From the NCBI RefSeq assembly GCF_004912165.1, contig NZ_STGV01000001.1, positions 868,001 to 932,000 of the forward strand: 64,000 nt of DNA, given 5' to 3'. Source of the DNA: Peteryoungia ipomoeae (GTDB taxonomy: Bacteria > Pseudomonadota > Alphaproteobacteria > Rhizobiales > Rhizobiaceae). The position numbers and the translations under genes are program-made. The notes below the pieces were generated by a model. It made no database searches. It had not been told where the DNA came from and was given only the letters and a program-made list of their open reading frames with translations. Positions 8,045-15,960 of this stretch are shown piece after piece; within the stretch, counting starts at the first letter, position 1, and every line of letters begins with the position of its first letter.

Positions 8045-9082
8045 ATGGCATTCCACCCTTCCGTTCTCGAAGCCATTGGCAACACGCCCCTCATCCGGCT
8101 GAAGGGCGCCTCGCAGGCGACCGGCTGCACCATTCTCGGCAAGGCCGAATTCCTCAATCCCGGCCAGTCGGTGAAGGATCGCGCAGCCCTCTTCATTATC
8201 CGGGATGCCGAGCGGCGCGGCCTGCTGCGTCCCGGCGGCGTGATCGTCGAGGGCACGGCCGGCAATACCGGTATCGGGCTGACGCTGGTTGCGAAGGCGC
8301 TCGGCTACCGCACCGTGATCGTGATCCCGGAAACCCAGAGCCAGGAAAAGAAGGACGCGTTGAGGCTGCTCGGCGCCGAACTCGTCGAAGTGCCGGCCGT
8401 GCCTTACAAGAACCCGAACAACTACGTGAAAATCTCCGGTCGCCTTGCCGCCGAGCTTGCCAAGACCGAGCCGAACGGTGCGATCTGGGCGAACCAATTC
8501 GACAACACCGTCAACCGCGACGCCCATATCGAGACGACGGCCCTTGAAATCTTCGAGGACACCGGCGGCGCCGTCGACGGCTTCATTTGTGCGGTCGGCT
8601 CGGGCGGCACGCTGGCCGGCACCGGAATTGGCCTTCGCAACAGAAAGCCAGACGTCAAGATCGGCATTGCCGATCCGGAGGGGGCAGCGCTTTACGAATA
8701 CTACAAGAACGGCGAGCTCAAATCCTCGGGATCCTCGATCACCGAGGGCATCGGCCAGGGCCGCATCACCGCCAATCTCGAAGGTTTCACGCCTGATTAC
8801 GCCTACCAGATCCCCGATTCGGAAGCGCTTGATATCGTCTTCGATCTCGTGGAAAACGAGGGTCTCTGCCTTGGCGGTTCGTCGGGCATCAATATCGCCG
8901 GCGCGATCCGCCTGGCCAAGGATCTCGGTCCCGGCCATACTATCGTGACGATCCTCTGCGACTATGGAAATCGCTACCAGTCGAAGCTCTTCAACCCGGA
9001 CTTCCTGCGGTCCAAGGGCCTGCCGATCCCGACCTGGCTCGAAAAGCGCCCGGCCTTCGACCTGCCCTTCGAGACTGCCTGA
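8045..9082 (+). CDS. cysK: Cysteine synthase A (O-acetylserine sulfhydrylase)
   Basis: 345 residues. A PLP enzyme making L-cysteine from O-acetylserine and sulfide. It shows the PLP-lysine region NPGQSVKDRAALFII, the EGTAGNTGIGL substrate loop, the glycine loop GSGGTLAGTGIGL and GGSSGINIAGA. It has about 30 residues more than the shortest CysK forms, including a C-terminal extension (SKGLPIPTWLEKRPAF) and an insertion QEKKDALRLLGAELVEVPAV. ATG 8045 sits directly before the conserved HPSVLEAIGNTPLIRL. The AlaX-type gene follows 13 bp downstream, then the sulfurtransferase gene 20 bp after that, so the three probably form an operon. Confidence 0.93.
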   Translation: MAFHPSVLEAIGNTPLIRLKGASQATGCTILGKAEFLNPGQSVKDRAALFIIRDAERRGLLRPGGVIVEGTAGNTGIGLTLVAKALGYRTVIVIPETQSQEKKDALRLLGAELVEVPAVPYKNPNNYVKISGRLAAELAKTEPNGAIWANQFDNTVNRDAHIETTALEIFEDTGGAVDGFICAVGSGGTLAGTGIGLRNRKPDVKIGIADPEGAALYEYYKNGELKSSGSSITEGIGQGRITANLEGFTPDYAYQIPDSEALDIVFDLVENEGLCLGGSSGINIAGAIRLAKDLGPGHTIVTILCDYGNRYQSKLFNPDFLRSKGLPIPTWLEKRPAFDLPFETA

Positions 9083-9095
9083 TATCAGTGAAAGT

Positions 9096-9839
9096 ATGCC
9101 AATGACCACCCTTGCCCTCTACCGCGACGATTTTTACCTGGCGACGGCGGAGGCGGTGGTGACGGCGGTTCACGAAGACGGTGCAATCGAGCTTACCCAG
9201 ACCTGCTTCTATGCAGCCTCCGGCGGTCAGCCTGGCGATACCGGCTTTCTGGAGCGGGAAGACGGCAGCCGGATCGCGCTTGGCGAAACCCGGCATGGCG
9301 CGACGAAGGACATCATCCTGCATCGCCCGGTCGAAGGGCAGCCTCTGCCGGCAACGGGCGAGACGCTGGTGCTGCATGTCGACTGGCCGCGCCGCTACAA
9401 GCTGATGCGCATGCACACCGCCTGCCACCTTCTCTCCGTCGTCTGCCCCTATCCGATCACGGGGGCTGCCGTTGGCGAGGACGAGAGCCGGGTGGACTTC
9501 GACATGGGCGAAACGATCGACAAGGATCAGGTCACGGCAGACCTGATGAAACTCGTTAGCGAAAACCACCCTGTTTACCTGCAATGGATCACCGACGAAG
9601 AGCTTGCCGCCAATCCCGGCATCGTCAAATCGAAGAATGTCCGACCGCCCGTCGGGTTAGGCCGCGTTAGCCTTGTCTCGATCGGCGAGAACTCCGCCGT
9701 TGACAGCCAGCCCTGCGGGGGCACACATGTTTCCGAGACCCAGGAGGTCGGTGCGATTCATATCGCCAAGATCGAAAAGAAGGGTAAGGAGAACCGCCGG
9801 TTCCGCATTCGCTTCGGAGCCCCGGACGTCTCCGCCTGA
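9096..9839 (+). CDS. AlaX-type alanyl-tRNA editing protein
   Basis: 247 residues. Free-standing homologue of the editing domain of alanyl-tRNA synthetase, which hydrolyses Ser-tRNA(Ala) or Gly-tRNA(Ala). Visible zinc-binding motifs are HTACH (HxxxH) at ~residue 105 and QPCGGTHV (CxxxH) at ~209, as in AlaX and ThrRS second additional domains; the N-terminal part has YAASGGQPGDTG as in AlaRS. Two ATG codons (9096, 9102) are possible starts. It lies between cysK and a 3-mercaptopyruvate sulfurtransferase in an apparent operon, an arrangement that hints at serine/cysteine supply being tied to mischarging control. Confidence 0.88.
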   Translation: MPMTTLALYRDDFYLATAEAVVTAVHEDGAIELTQTCFYAASGGQPGDTGFLEREDGSRIALGETRHGATKDIILHRPVEGQPLPATGETLVLHVDWPRRYKLMRMHTACHLLSVVCPYPITGAAVGEDESRVDFDMGETIDKDQVTADLMKLVSENHPVYLQWITDEELAANPGIVKSKNVRPPVGLGRVSLVSIGENSAVDSQPCGGTHVSETQEVGAIHIAKIEKKGKENRRFRIRFGAPDVSA

Positions 9840-9859
9840 GGATATTACGGGAGACGTGC

Positions 9860-11287
9860 ATGTCGGGAGAAAAGAGCCGTTTCGTCGTTTCGGCGGATTG
9901 GGTGGAGAAGAATCTCGGAGCTCCCGAATTCAAGTTGGTCGATGCCTCCTGGTATCTGCCGGCACAGGGCCGCAACGGCGCCGTCGAATATGCAAGCGGC
10001 CACATCCCGGGGGCCGTGTTCTTCGATCAGGACGTGATCGCCGATACCACGACCGGCCTGCCGCATTCGCTGCCCTCGCCCTCTTTCTTTGCGCAGGCCG
10101 TCGGTCAGCTCGGCATTTCGGCGGAAGATACGATCGTCGTCTATGACGGTCCGGGCTTCTTTTCCGCGCCGCGCGTCTGGTGGATGTTCCGCGTCATGGG
10201 CGCGCGCCGCGTCTATGTGCTCGATGGCGGCTTTGACGGCTGGAAGGCGGAAGGCCGACCGATCGAAACCGATCTGCCGGAACCGGCACCGGTGACCTTC
10301 GAGGCGCGGTTCGATCGCGCCAAGTTGACCTCCTTCGATCAGATGTCGGCGATTGCCGACAATGGCGACAAGCAGATCGCCGATGCCCGCCCCGCCGGGC
10401 GCTTCACCGGCGAGGAGCCCGAACCGCGGGCCGGCATGCGCTCGGGCCATATGCCGGCAGCGCGCAGCGTGCCTGCGTCATCGCTGTCGGAAAACGGCAA
10501 GTTCAAGGATCTCGCCACCCTGCGCTCGATCTTCACCAAGGCCGGCATCGACCTCAACAATCCGGTGGTCACGAGCTGCGGCTCGGGTGTTACGGCAGCG
10601 GTTGTCACCCTTGCTTTGGAGAGCCTGGGACATAGCGACAATTCTCTCTATGACGGCTCCTGGTCGGAATGGGGCTCAAAGACGGACACGCCCATCGCCA
10701 CCGGCCCGGCAGATGCACTCACCCCCATGGCAAGCGGACCGTTGAAGGCCCATGTCACGCGGCTCGAAATGACGGCACCGCCGAAATCCAGCCTGCCGGT
10801 GCCGGTCAATATCCAGACGGCGATCATGCGCACGCATGAGATTCCGCTGTCCTTCTATCGCTTCCTGCATCGCCAGGTCGGTGCCCGCTGGCACTGGTAT
10901 GAACGCCTGCGCATGCCCGACGAGCAGCTGAAGGCGATCATCCATCACCAGAAGGTCTCGATCTCGGTGCTCTACGTGAACGGTGCGCCTGCCGGCTTCT
11001 TTGAATTGTCGCAGGAGAGCGACGATCTGGTGGAGCTTTCCTATTTCGGCCTGTTCGAGCATGCGCTCGGCCTTGGCATCGGCAAGTGGTTCCTGCTGCA
11101 ATGTCTCTATGCGGCCTGGTCGAGCAATCCGAAGAAGGTCGCCGTCACCACCAATTCGCTCGATCATCCGCGCGCGCTGCAGCTCTACCAGCAGTTCGGC
11201 TTCTCGCCGGTCTCCACCCATGATGCGCTGGTCGATCCGATGAGCGAGGCGGAACTTGCCCGCCTTCTGATGCGCGGCGGGATCTGA
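9860..11287 (+). CDS. sseA: Fused 3-mercaptopyruvate sulfurtransferase / GNAT N-acetyltransferase
   Basis: 475 residues in one uninterrupted frame. Residues ~1-284 are a two-domain rhodanese of the SseA type: the inactive first domain (DASWYLPAQGRNG, HIPGAVFFD) and the active second domain with the loop TSCGSGVTAAV, catalytic Cys240. Residues ~305-470 are a GNAT acetyltransferase with the acetyl-CoA loop LGLGIGKWFLLQC and a closing HPRALQLYQQFGF. SseA proteins are normally ~285 residues, so the join is a fusion; MTAPPKSSL at residue ~304 looks like the former start of a separate GNAT gene. The sulfurtransferase moves sulfur from 3-mercaptopyruvate to thiol or cyanide acceptors; the acetyl acceptor is unknown. 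Confidence 0.9.
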   Translation: MSGEKSRFVVSADWVEKNLGAPEFKLVDASWYLPAQGRNGAVEYASGHIPGAVFFDQDVIADTTTGLPHSLPSPSFFAQAVGQLGISAEDTIVVYDGPGFFSAPRVWWMFRVMGARRVYVLDGGFDGWKAEGRPIETDLPEPAPVTFEARFDRAKLTSFDQMSAIADNGDKQIADARPAGRFTGEEPEPRAGMRSGHMPAARSVPASSLSENGKFKDLATLRSIFTKAGIDLNNPVVTSCGSGVTAAVVTLALESLGHSDNSLYDGSWSEWGSKTDTPIATGPADALTPMASGPLKAHVTRLEMTAPPKSSLPVPVNIQTAIMRTHEIPLSFYRFLHRQVGARWHWYERLRMPDEQLKAIIHHQKVSISVLYVNGAPAGFFELSQESDDLVELSYFGLFEHALGLGIGKWFLLQCLYAAWSSNPKKVAVTTNSLDHPRALQLYQQFGFSPVSTHDALVDPMSEAELARLLMRGGI

Positions 11288-11307
11288 GGCGCACGGGGCA
11301 TGCCGGC

Positions 11308-12252
11308 TCAGGTGACGAGAACGCCCTGACGGCGTGCGATCCCGATGGTCGCGCGCGTGCCGCTGTTAAATTCGAGAAAATCGCTTTCGATGCCGTCGCT
11401 GAAGATGACGCCGTTTTCCGGCATCTCCGACAGGATCTCCAGGGGCGTCTCCGCTCCGAAGCGGCCAAGCACAAGGGAAGCGCGGGTGGTGCGGCTTGGG
11501 AAGGGTTCGCGCACGGTAAAATGCAGCTCCTGCGCATTGCGCTGGAAGCTTCCGTCCGGCAGCAGGGCGTCCCTGTCGTAGAGGCTGGTAACGGCGGCGG
11601 CCATGCCGGCATAGATGCTGCGCAGCCAGCCGGTCGACCCAAGCCCCGTCGACACGATGATACCACTCGAGGACTGCCGCTCGGACTGCTCGCCAAGCGT
11701 CAGCACATAACGCGCGGACACATGGCTCTTCGGCCCGATAAACAGGTCGTTGACGGCCAAGAGCGAAGAGCCGGTGTTGAGCTTCGCTTCCGCCATGGTC
11801 ACGTTGTCGCGATTGCGCCGACCGGCGATCACCTCGGGCACCACGCGGCTCAAGTCAGAAGGTTGAAACGGCAAGAGCACCCCGTCCCAGCGCGCCGGAT
11901 CGGGATTGACGCCGATCACCGGCTGGCCATCAAGATATTTCAGACTGTTGGCAACAAGCCCGTCCTGGCCGAGAACAATCACCAGATCATCGCCGCCGAA
12001 GACGAAATTCGGCAGATAGCGACGGTCGAGCTTTTGTACGCGCACGCGGCCGCGCAAGGCCGTATCGACCTCGCTTACTGCCTCCGTGTAGCGCTGATGT
12101 TCCGCCAGATAGTCGCCGTAGTCGGCACCGAGATGCTCGATGTAGAAGCGGGCCTGCTGGCGCGTGTTGAAGCGGCGGGTGAGTTCCTCAAGCCGCGTTT
12201 CGCGTACCACCAGCACGACCTTGCGATCGCTCTCGCCCCCCGCCGCCCTCAT
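11308..12252 (-). CDS. NAD-kinase-like protein
   Basis: 314 residues. Central motifs resemble ATP-NAD kinases: FVFGGDDLVIVLGQDGLVAN (GGD and GxDG elements), the sugar-phosphate segment VIGVNPDPARWDGVLLPF, and STGLGSTGWLRSIYAG, which matches the TGSTAY-type block. It is longer and more divergent than housekeeping NadK, so catalysis on NAD is uncertain. Its start overlaps the stop of the upstream SPFH gene by 4 bp (ATGA), giving translational coupling. The divergent neighbour is an NrtR-type regulator, a family that controls NAD metabolism, which supports an NAD(P)-related or nucleotide-sensing role. Confidence 0.8.
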   Translation of the reverse strand: MRAAGGESDRKVVLVVRETRLEELTRRFNTRQQARFYIEHLGADYGDYLAEHQRYTEAVSEVDTALRGRVRVQKLDRRYLPNFVFGGDDLVIVLGQDGLVANSLKYLDGQPVIGVNPDPARWDGVLLPFQPSDLSRVVPEVIAGRRNRDNVTMAEAKLNTGSSLLAVNDLFIGPKSHVSARYVLTLGEQSERQSSSGIIVSTGLGSTGWLRSIYAGMAAAVTSLYDRDALLPDGSFQRNAQELHFTVREPFPSRTTRASLVLGRFGAETPLEILSEMPENGVIFSDGIESDFLEFNSGTRATIGIARRQGVLVT

Positions 12253-13271
12253 CCTCGGCGCTCCGGTGCCTGCAGCATCTCACGCAGCAGGTCGGGCGAC
12301 ATGTTGAGCTGGCCGATCTTGCCGGCGTTATCGGCGAGATCGCGGAAGGCGAGCGCCATCAACTGCTGCGGGTTCATGCCCACAGAGGCGAGCGCCTGCA
12401 GGAGCTTCGGCTCCGCCCCCTCGAAAGCCTTCATCATTTGGTCGATACCATAGGCCTTCGCATCGGCCTCGGCACGCTGGTTTGCGGTGGTCAATTCAAC
12501 GAGGTCGCGGTTCTGCGCCTCGCGCTCGATCTGGGCTGCCATTTCGGCCCGCTGGATGCCGATGCGCCGTTCAAGGACAGCGCGCTCGGCATCCATCGCC
12601 GCTTCACGCACCTGTCGCTTCTTGTTTTCGACCGCGACTTCGGTCGCAAGTTCGTTCTCGCGGATGGCGCGTTCCTGCTCGATGGCCGCATTGCGGCGGG
12701 CATAGATTGCCTCGTCAGCGGCTTTCAGCAATTGCTCGCGGGTTTCTGCTTCCAATGCCCGTGCCGTCTCGGGCGTCGGACGGATGGCGAGGATTGAAAG
12801 CCCGAGCACGTCGATGCCGAGCGACACGATTGCCGAACTCTGCTTGAGGCTGGCAAGCAGCCCATCCACGAGGACATCCCCCGATGCCAGTGCGGCGCGC
12901 AGGTTCAGGCCGCGCAAGGCCGCGCGGATCGCCACCTGCACCTGCTCGCTGAGCAGCACCTCGATGCTGTCGGGGTCGTCGGAAACATAGGCGCCGCGAC
13001 GGTCGACCGTGAAGTTCAGCATCTGGGCTGTGCGTTCGGGATCGACGATGCGATAGGTCGTCTGCCCCTGGATTGTCACCTCCTGAAAGTCCGAGGTCGT
13101 CTCTTCGAACATGAAGGGCGCATGCGCCGTGCCCGTCGGCAGGATGGCGATCGAGCTTGAAGGCTCATAATACCAGAACGAGAGACCTGGCCCCTGCCGG
13201 GCAATCTGTCCTGCCTTGTGCTGGATAACGAACTGGGTCGGCATCGCCTTCAGATATCTCACTCCGAACAT
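12249..13271 (-). CDS. SPFH/Band 7 domain protein
   Basis: 340 residues. Residues ~20-170 form an SPFH domain without the usual N-terminal membrane anchor; residues ~180-285 are a long charged, Ala/Glu/Arg-rich coiled coil (EAETREQLLKAADEAIYARR, NKKRQVREAAMDAERAVLER). The C-terminal ~50 residues are a separate hydrophobic-helical segment that may mediate assembly. SPFH proteins build ring- or cage-shaped oligomers. It is the first gene of a two-gene operon with the NAD-kinase-like gene, preceded by two operator-like palindromes shared with the divergent NrtR-type gene. Confidence 0.88.
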   Translation of the reverse strand: MFGVRYLKAMPTQFVIQHKAGQIARQGPGLSFWYYEPSSSIAILPTGTAHAPFMFEETTSDFQEVTIQGQTTYRIVDPERTAQMLNFTVDRRGAYVSDDPDSIEVLLSEQVQVAIRAALRGLNLRAALASGDVLVDGLLASLKQSSAIVSLGIDVLGLSILAIRPTPETARALEAETREQLLKAADEAIYARRNAAIEQERAIRENELATEVAVENKKRQVREAAMDAERAVLERRIGIQRAEMAAQIEREAQNRDLVELTTANQRAEADAKAYGIDQMMKAFEGAEPKLLQALASVGMNPQQLMALAFRDLADNAGKIGQLNMSPDLLREMLQAPERRG

Positions 13272-13325
13272 GTCAGTCTCCTTGAACGCACCGTCACACC
13301 GATGCTTTCTTTCTCTCTAATTCAC

Positions 13326-13348
13326 CTTTGTTGATTTTGTCAACTAAG
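13326..13348. promoter_or_regulatory. Operator 1 of the SPFH/NrtR divergent promoter
   Basis: A 9-5-9 palindrome: CTTTGTTGA, 5-bp spacer, TCAACTAAG. The left half matches the reverse complement of the right half at 8 of 9 positions. It lies in the 137-bp gap between divergent genes and is the likely site of the adjacent NrtR-type regulator. Confidence 0.65.
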
Positions 13349-13370
13349 TTAGTTTACGCTTTCAACTAAG
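13348..13370. promoter_or_regulatory. Operator 2 of the SPFH/NrtR divergent promoter
   Basis: A second 9-5-9 palindrome: GTTAGTTTA, 5-bp spacer, TCAACTAAG (7 of 9 positions symmetrical). It repeats operator 1 at exactly 22 bp, two helical turns, and shares one base with it, so two dimers would bind the same DNA face. Confidence 0.65.
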
Positions 13371-13408
13371 GCTGAAGCGCGCTATCAGAGTGTGAGGAGG
13401 ATGCCGCC

Positions 13409-14089
13409 ATGCCCTATCCGCAACTTGCAGTCACCGTGGATGTCGCGATCTTCCGGCTGATCGGCCGTGCGCTCCATGTGGCCTTGATCCACCGCGACAC
13501 ACCTCCCTTCTCCGGTGCCCTGTCCCTGCCCGGCGGCTTCGTGCGCGGACAGGAAGACACCACACTTGAAGATGCGGCACGACGGGTGCTTACCGACAAG
13601 ACGGGGGTTTCAACGCCCTATCTCGAGCAGGTCGCAAGCTTCGGCGATGCGACCCGCGACCCGCGTGGCTGGTCCGTCAGCATTGCTTATATGGCATTGG
13701 TACGCCCGGAGACTGAAGTGGCAGAGATCACGCCGCGTGGTGGCGATCTGATCTGGCATTCTGTCGACGAAGAGGCCCTGCCCGCGCCGCTTGCCTTCGA
13801 TCATGATCGGATCCTCGGCGCCGCCATCCGCCGCCTTCGAGATAAGGTCGAATATAGTTCGCTTCCCGCGCATCTCTTGCCGGAGCATTTTACCCTGCCG
13901 GAACTGCAGGCGATCTACGAGAACCTGATCGGGCGCTCGCTCGACAAATCCGCGTTTCGCAAGCGCATGGCAGAAGCGGATTTTGTCGAACCGGTTGAGG
14001 GCGTGAAGCGGGCGGCAAGCCATCGCCCGCCACAGGTTTACCGCCTGAAGGACGAAGCGCGCCCGGTCCTGTTCAACCGCAGCCTCTGA
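13409..14089 (+). CDS. nrtR: NrtR-type regulator (inactive Nudix domain + winged helix)
   Basis: 226 residues. The N-terminal ~140 residues are a Nudix fold, but the Nudix box is degenerate: GGFVRGQEDTTLEDAARRVL followed by TDKTGV, where the catalytic glutamates of the REUxEE motif are missing. This is the mark of NrtR regulators, which use the fold to sense ADP-ribose or related NAD metabolites. The C-terminal ~75 residues form a winged helix (FTLPELQAIYENLIGRSLDK, SAFRKRMAEADFVEP, RPPQVYRLK). GAGGAGG precedes the start. It is divergent from the SPFH/NAD-kinase-like operon with twin palindromes between. The exact ligand is inferred from family knowledge. Confidence 0.85.
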   Translation: MPYPQLAVTVDVAIFRLIGRALHVALIHRDTPPFSGALSLPGGFVRGQEDTTLEDAARRVLTDKTGVSTPYLEQVASFGDATRDPRGWSVSIAYMALVRPETEVAEITPRGGDLIWHSVDEEALPAPLAFDHDRILGAAIRRLRDKVEYSSLPAHLLPEHFTLPELQAIYENLIGRSLDKSAFRKRMAEADFVEPVEGVKRAASHRPPQVYRLKDEARPVLFNRSL

Positions 14090-14146
14090 CTTTGCACCGG
14101 AGCGATCCCGGCCCGGCTGGAAGGACTCAAGAGGCTGAGACCATGA

Positions 14147-15052
14147 TCACTTCTTGAGCTTCACAGCGCCAAGGCCGCTGGTCTCGGCCTGCGGCTCGTC
14201 GGCCTCTGCATCTCCGTCCTGCTCTGCCTCCTCGTCCTGCTTCTCAAACCAGGTGGAGATCAGTCCGGCGTGAAACGCGGCCATTTCGTAGCAATAGGTA
14301 ATCTCGCGGTCTGCGGGGTTCCAGAAGGCATTCTCTGTCCCGCAGGTCTTGCCCGTCAGCTTGATCCCGTCCGCGAGGTCATAACCTTCGCCAAAGACGG
14401 TGGCGATGGTTTCAAGCGCTCCGGCACTTTTCAAAAGCTCGGCGAACCCCTGCAGATCGTCGTTTCCGGCCGGCTCGTAGGTCACGGTAAACTTGGTCTT
14501 CTGGCCGTCTTTCATATTGGCGCCAAGCAGGCTCATCCAGCTGTCGCGTGTTCTCTGATACTCGTGAACGCATTCCTCGCGTCGCGCCTGCGGAAAATCG
14601 AGCGAATCGGCAAATTCCTTGAAGAATTCCGCATTGGCGCCGGTCATCATGCAAACGATCGAATAGGCACGCTGGCGGTCAAGCCCGTGCGTACCCATGA
14701 AGTCGTCTTCCTGCGGCCCATCCTCTTTCGCCTCATCCAGGAGAAACCAGCCATCGGCGCTGTCCTGCATGGTGGTGTAGAGTTCTTCGTCTTCCGCGCC
14801 GAGGAGCAGTACGGAGGAGAGCGCATCGACTGCATCTTCTTCTCGTCCGAGCACCGGAAGCCCCAGTTCAGATACCAGCATGTGTCCGGCTTCGTGGAAG
14901 AGGATGAAGATCGCATTGTTGATGACAAACTTCTGCCCTTCCTCCACCTGCTCGGGCGAAAGCTCGGCGGCACGGACATCCGTCCGCCATCCGGTCGTCA
15001 AGACCGCGACCAGGGCAAGAAGTGCCACAAAATGACATCCGATCCGCATCAT
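14147..15052 (-). CDS. DUF4344-type putative metallopeptidase
   Basis: 301 residues with a signal peptide (hydrophobic stretch FVALLALVAVLTTGW, cleavage near VRAA). The mature protein shows FHEAGHMLVSELGLPVLGRE, containing the HEAGH zinc site (HExxH) with a downstream Glu-rich region, as in DUF4344 metallopeptidases. Four or more cysteines suggest disulfides. The C-terminus is an acidic, low-complexity tail (QDEEAEQDGDAEADEPQ). The start is placed at the double ATG near 15052; the frame is open to 15604 but that extension is antisense to the OmpA-like gene. Probably periplasmic; substrate unknown. Confidence 0.85.
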   Translation of the reverse strand: MMRIGCHFVALLALVAVLTTGWRTDVRAAELSPEQVEEGQKFVINNAIFILFHEAGHMLVSELGLPVLGREEDAVDALSSVLLLGAEDEELYTTMQDSADGWFLLDEAKEDGPQEDDFMGTHGLDRQRAYSIVCMMTGANAEFFKEFADSLDFPQARREECVHEYQRTRDSWMSLLGANMKDGQKTKFTVTYEPAGNDDLQGFAELLKSAGALETIATVFGEGYDLADGIKLTGKTCGTENAFWNPADREITYCYEMAAFHAGLISTWFEKQDEEAEQDGDAEADEPQAETSGLGAVKLKK

Positions 15053-15257
15053 CCGCGCCCCCTTGCGCTTGTTGAGGAACGGAACTGTAGCGCCGTCGTC
15101 GCCCAGCAGGAAACGCCATTTTTGGCCTGATGACACCGGCACCCGCAAACTGCGCTCTTCTGCCGGATGAATGCAGGATAACAAAAGGTTCAGTCGCAAT
15201 TCACGCCCGGTCTGCGATCCTTGCGCATCGATTTCAGCAAGGGTGAGGGTGACTTCC

Positions 15258-15827
15258 ATGGACAGACGTTCTTTTCTGATGGCAATCGGCGCGGCCGCAC
15301 TTGTTCCGACCGGCGTGCTGGTCCCAACCGGGGCGTTTGCCCAGGAAGCGCCGAGCGAGGAGATGATCATGCGCCGGCTCGATGCCGCGCCGCAAAGGCA
15401 GGTGGCGCCGCAGAACCGCGTCACCATCAACGAGTTCAAGCGTCGGCCCGAACTGCGCCGCGCAGCGCCATCCATCGACATACAGGCGATCAACTTCGCC
15501 ACCGGTTCGGCCGAAATTCCGCGCTCGGAATTCCGCAAGGTGAGCCAGATCGCCCGCGCCATGGAGCGGCTCTTGCGCCGTCGACGCTCAATCCGTTTTC
15601 TCATCGAGGGCCATACCGACGCTGTCGGTTCGGCCTATGCCAACCAGATCCTCTCCGAGCGCCGCGCCGCATCGCTGAAACAGGTTCTGGTGCGTGAATT
15701 CGGCATTCCCTCGCGGATCCTCGAAACCGTCGGCTACGGCGAAGACTATCTGCTGATCCCGACAGAGCGCGACGAGTGGCGCAACCGCCGCGTCACGCTT
15801 CGACGGATCGACGATTTCGTCCGCTGA
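15258..15827 (+). CDS. OmpA-family protein
   Basis: 189 residues with an N-terminal signal peptide (MDRRSFLMAIGAAAL..., AFA-QE; a double Arg precedes the hydrophobic part, so Tat export is possible). The C-terminal ~105 residues are an OmpA-like peptidoglycan-binding domain: INFATGSAEIPRSEFRKVSQ, FLIEGHTDAVGSAYANQILS, SERRAASLKQVL and VGYGEDYLL. Such domains tether the envelope to peptidoglycan. It has no beta-barrel. ATG 15258 has GAGGGTGAC upstream. Confidence 0.88.
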   Translation: MDRRSFLMAIGAAALVPTGVLVPTGAFAQEAPSEEMIMRRLDAAPQRQVAPQNRVTINEFKRRPELRRAAPSIDIQAINFATGSAEIPRSEFRKVSQIARAMERLLRRRRSIRFLIEGHTDAVGSAYANQILSERRAASLKQVLVREFGIPSRILETVGYGEDYLLIPTERDEWRNRRVTLRRIDDFVR

Positions 15828-15850
15828 TGATTGATCGAGAAGGTCGATCG

Positions 15851-15880
15851 CGAGGGCCCGGTTTCGGGCCCTCGGCATTT
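15851..15880 (+). terminator. Terminator after the OmpA-like gene
   Basis: CGAGGGCCC pairs with GGGCCCTCG around a 7-nt loop, followed by GCATTTCT; 23 bases past the stop codon. Confidence 0.7.
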
Positions 15881-15960
15881 CTCCGCCCCGGCGCCGGCCG
15901 CAGGAACACCCGCCGCTTAAGGGCGTTCTCTCCGTTGCAACAGAACCAACGGAGCGCTTG

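Noticed and set aside
14147-15604. 485-codon reading of the DUF4344 gene
   Set aside because: The extra N-terminal 184 residues are Arg/Ser-rich, antisense to the OmpA-like gene, and precede a clear signal peptide start.
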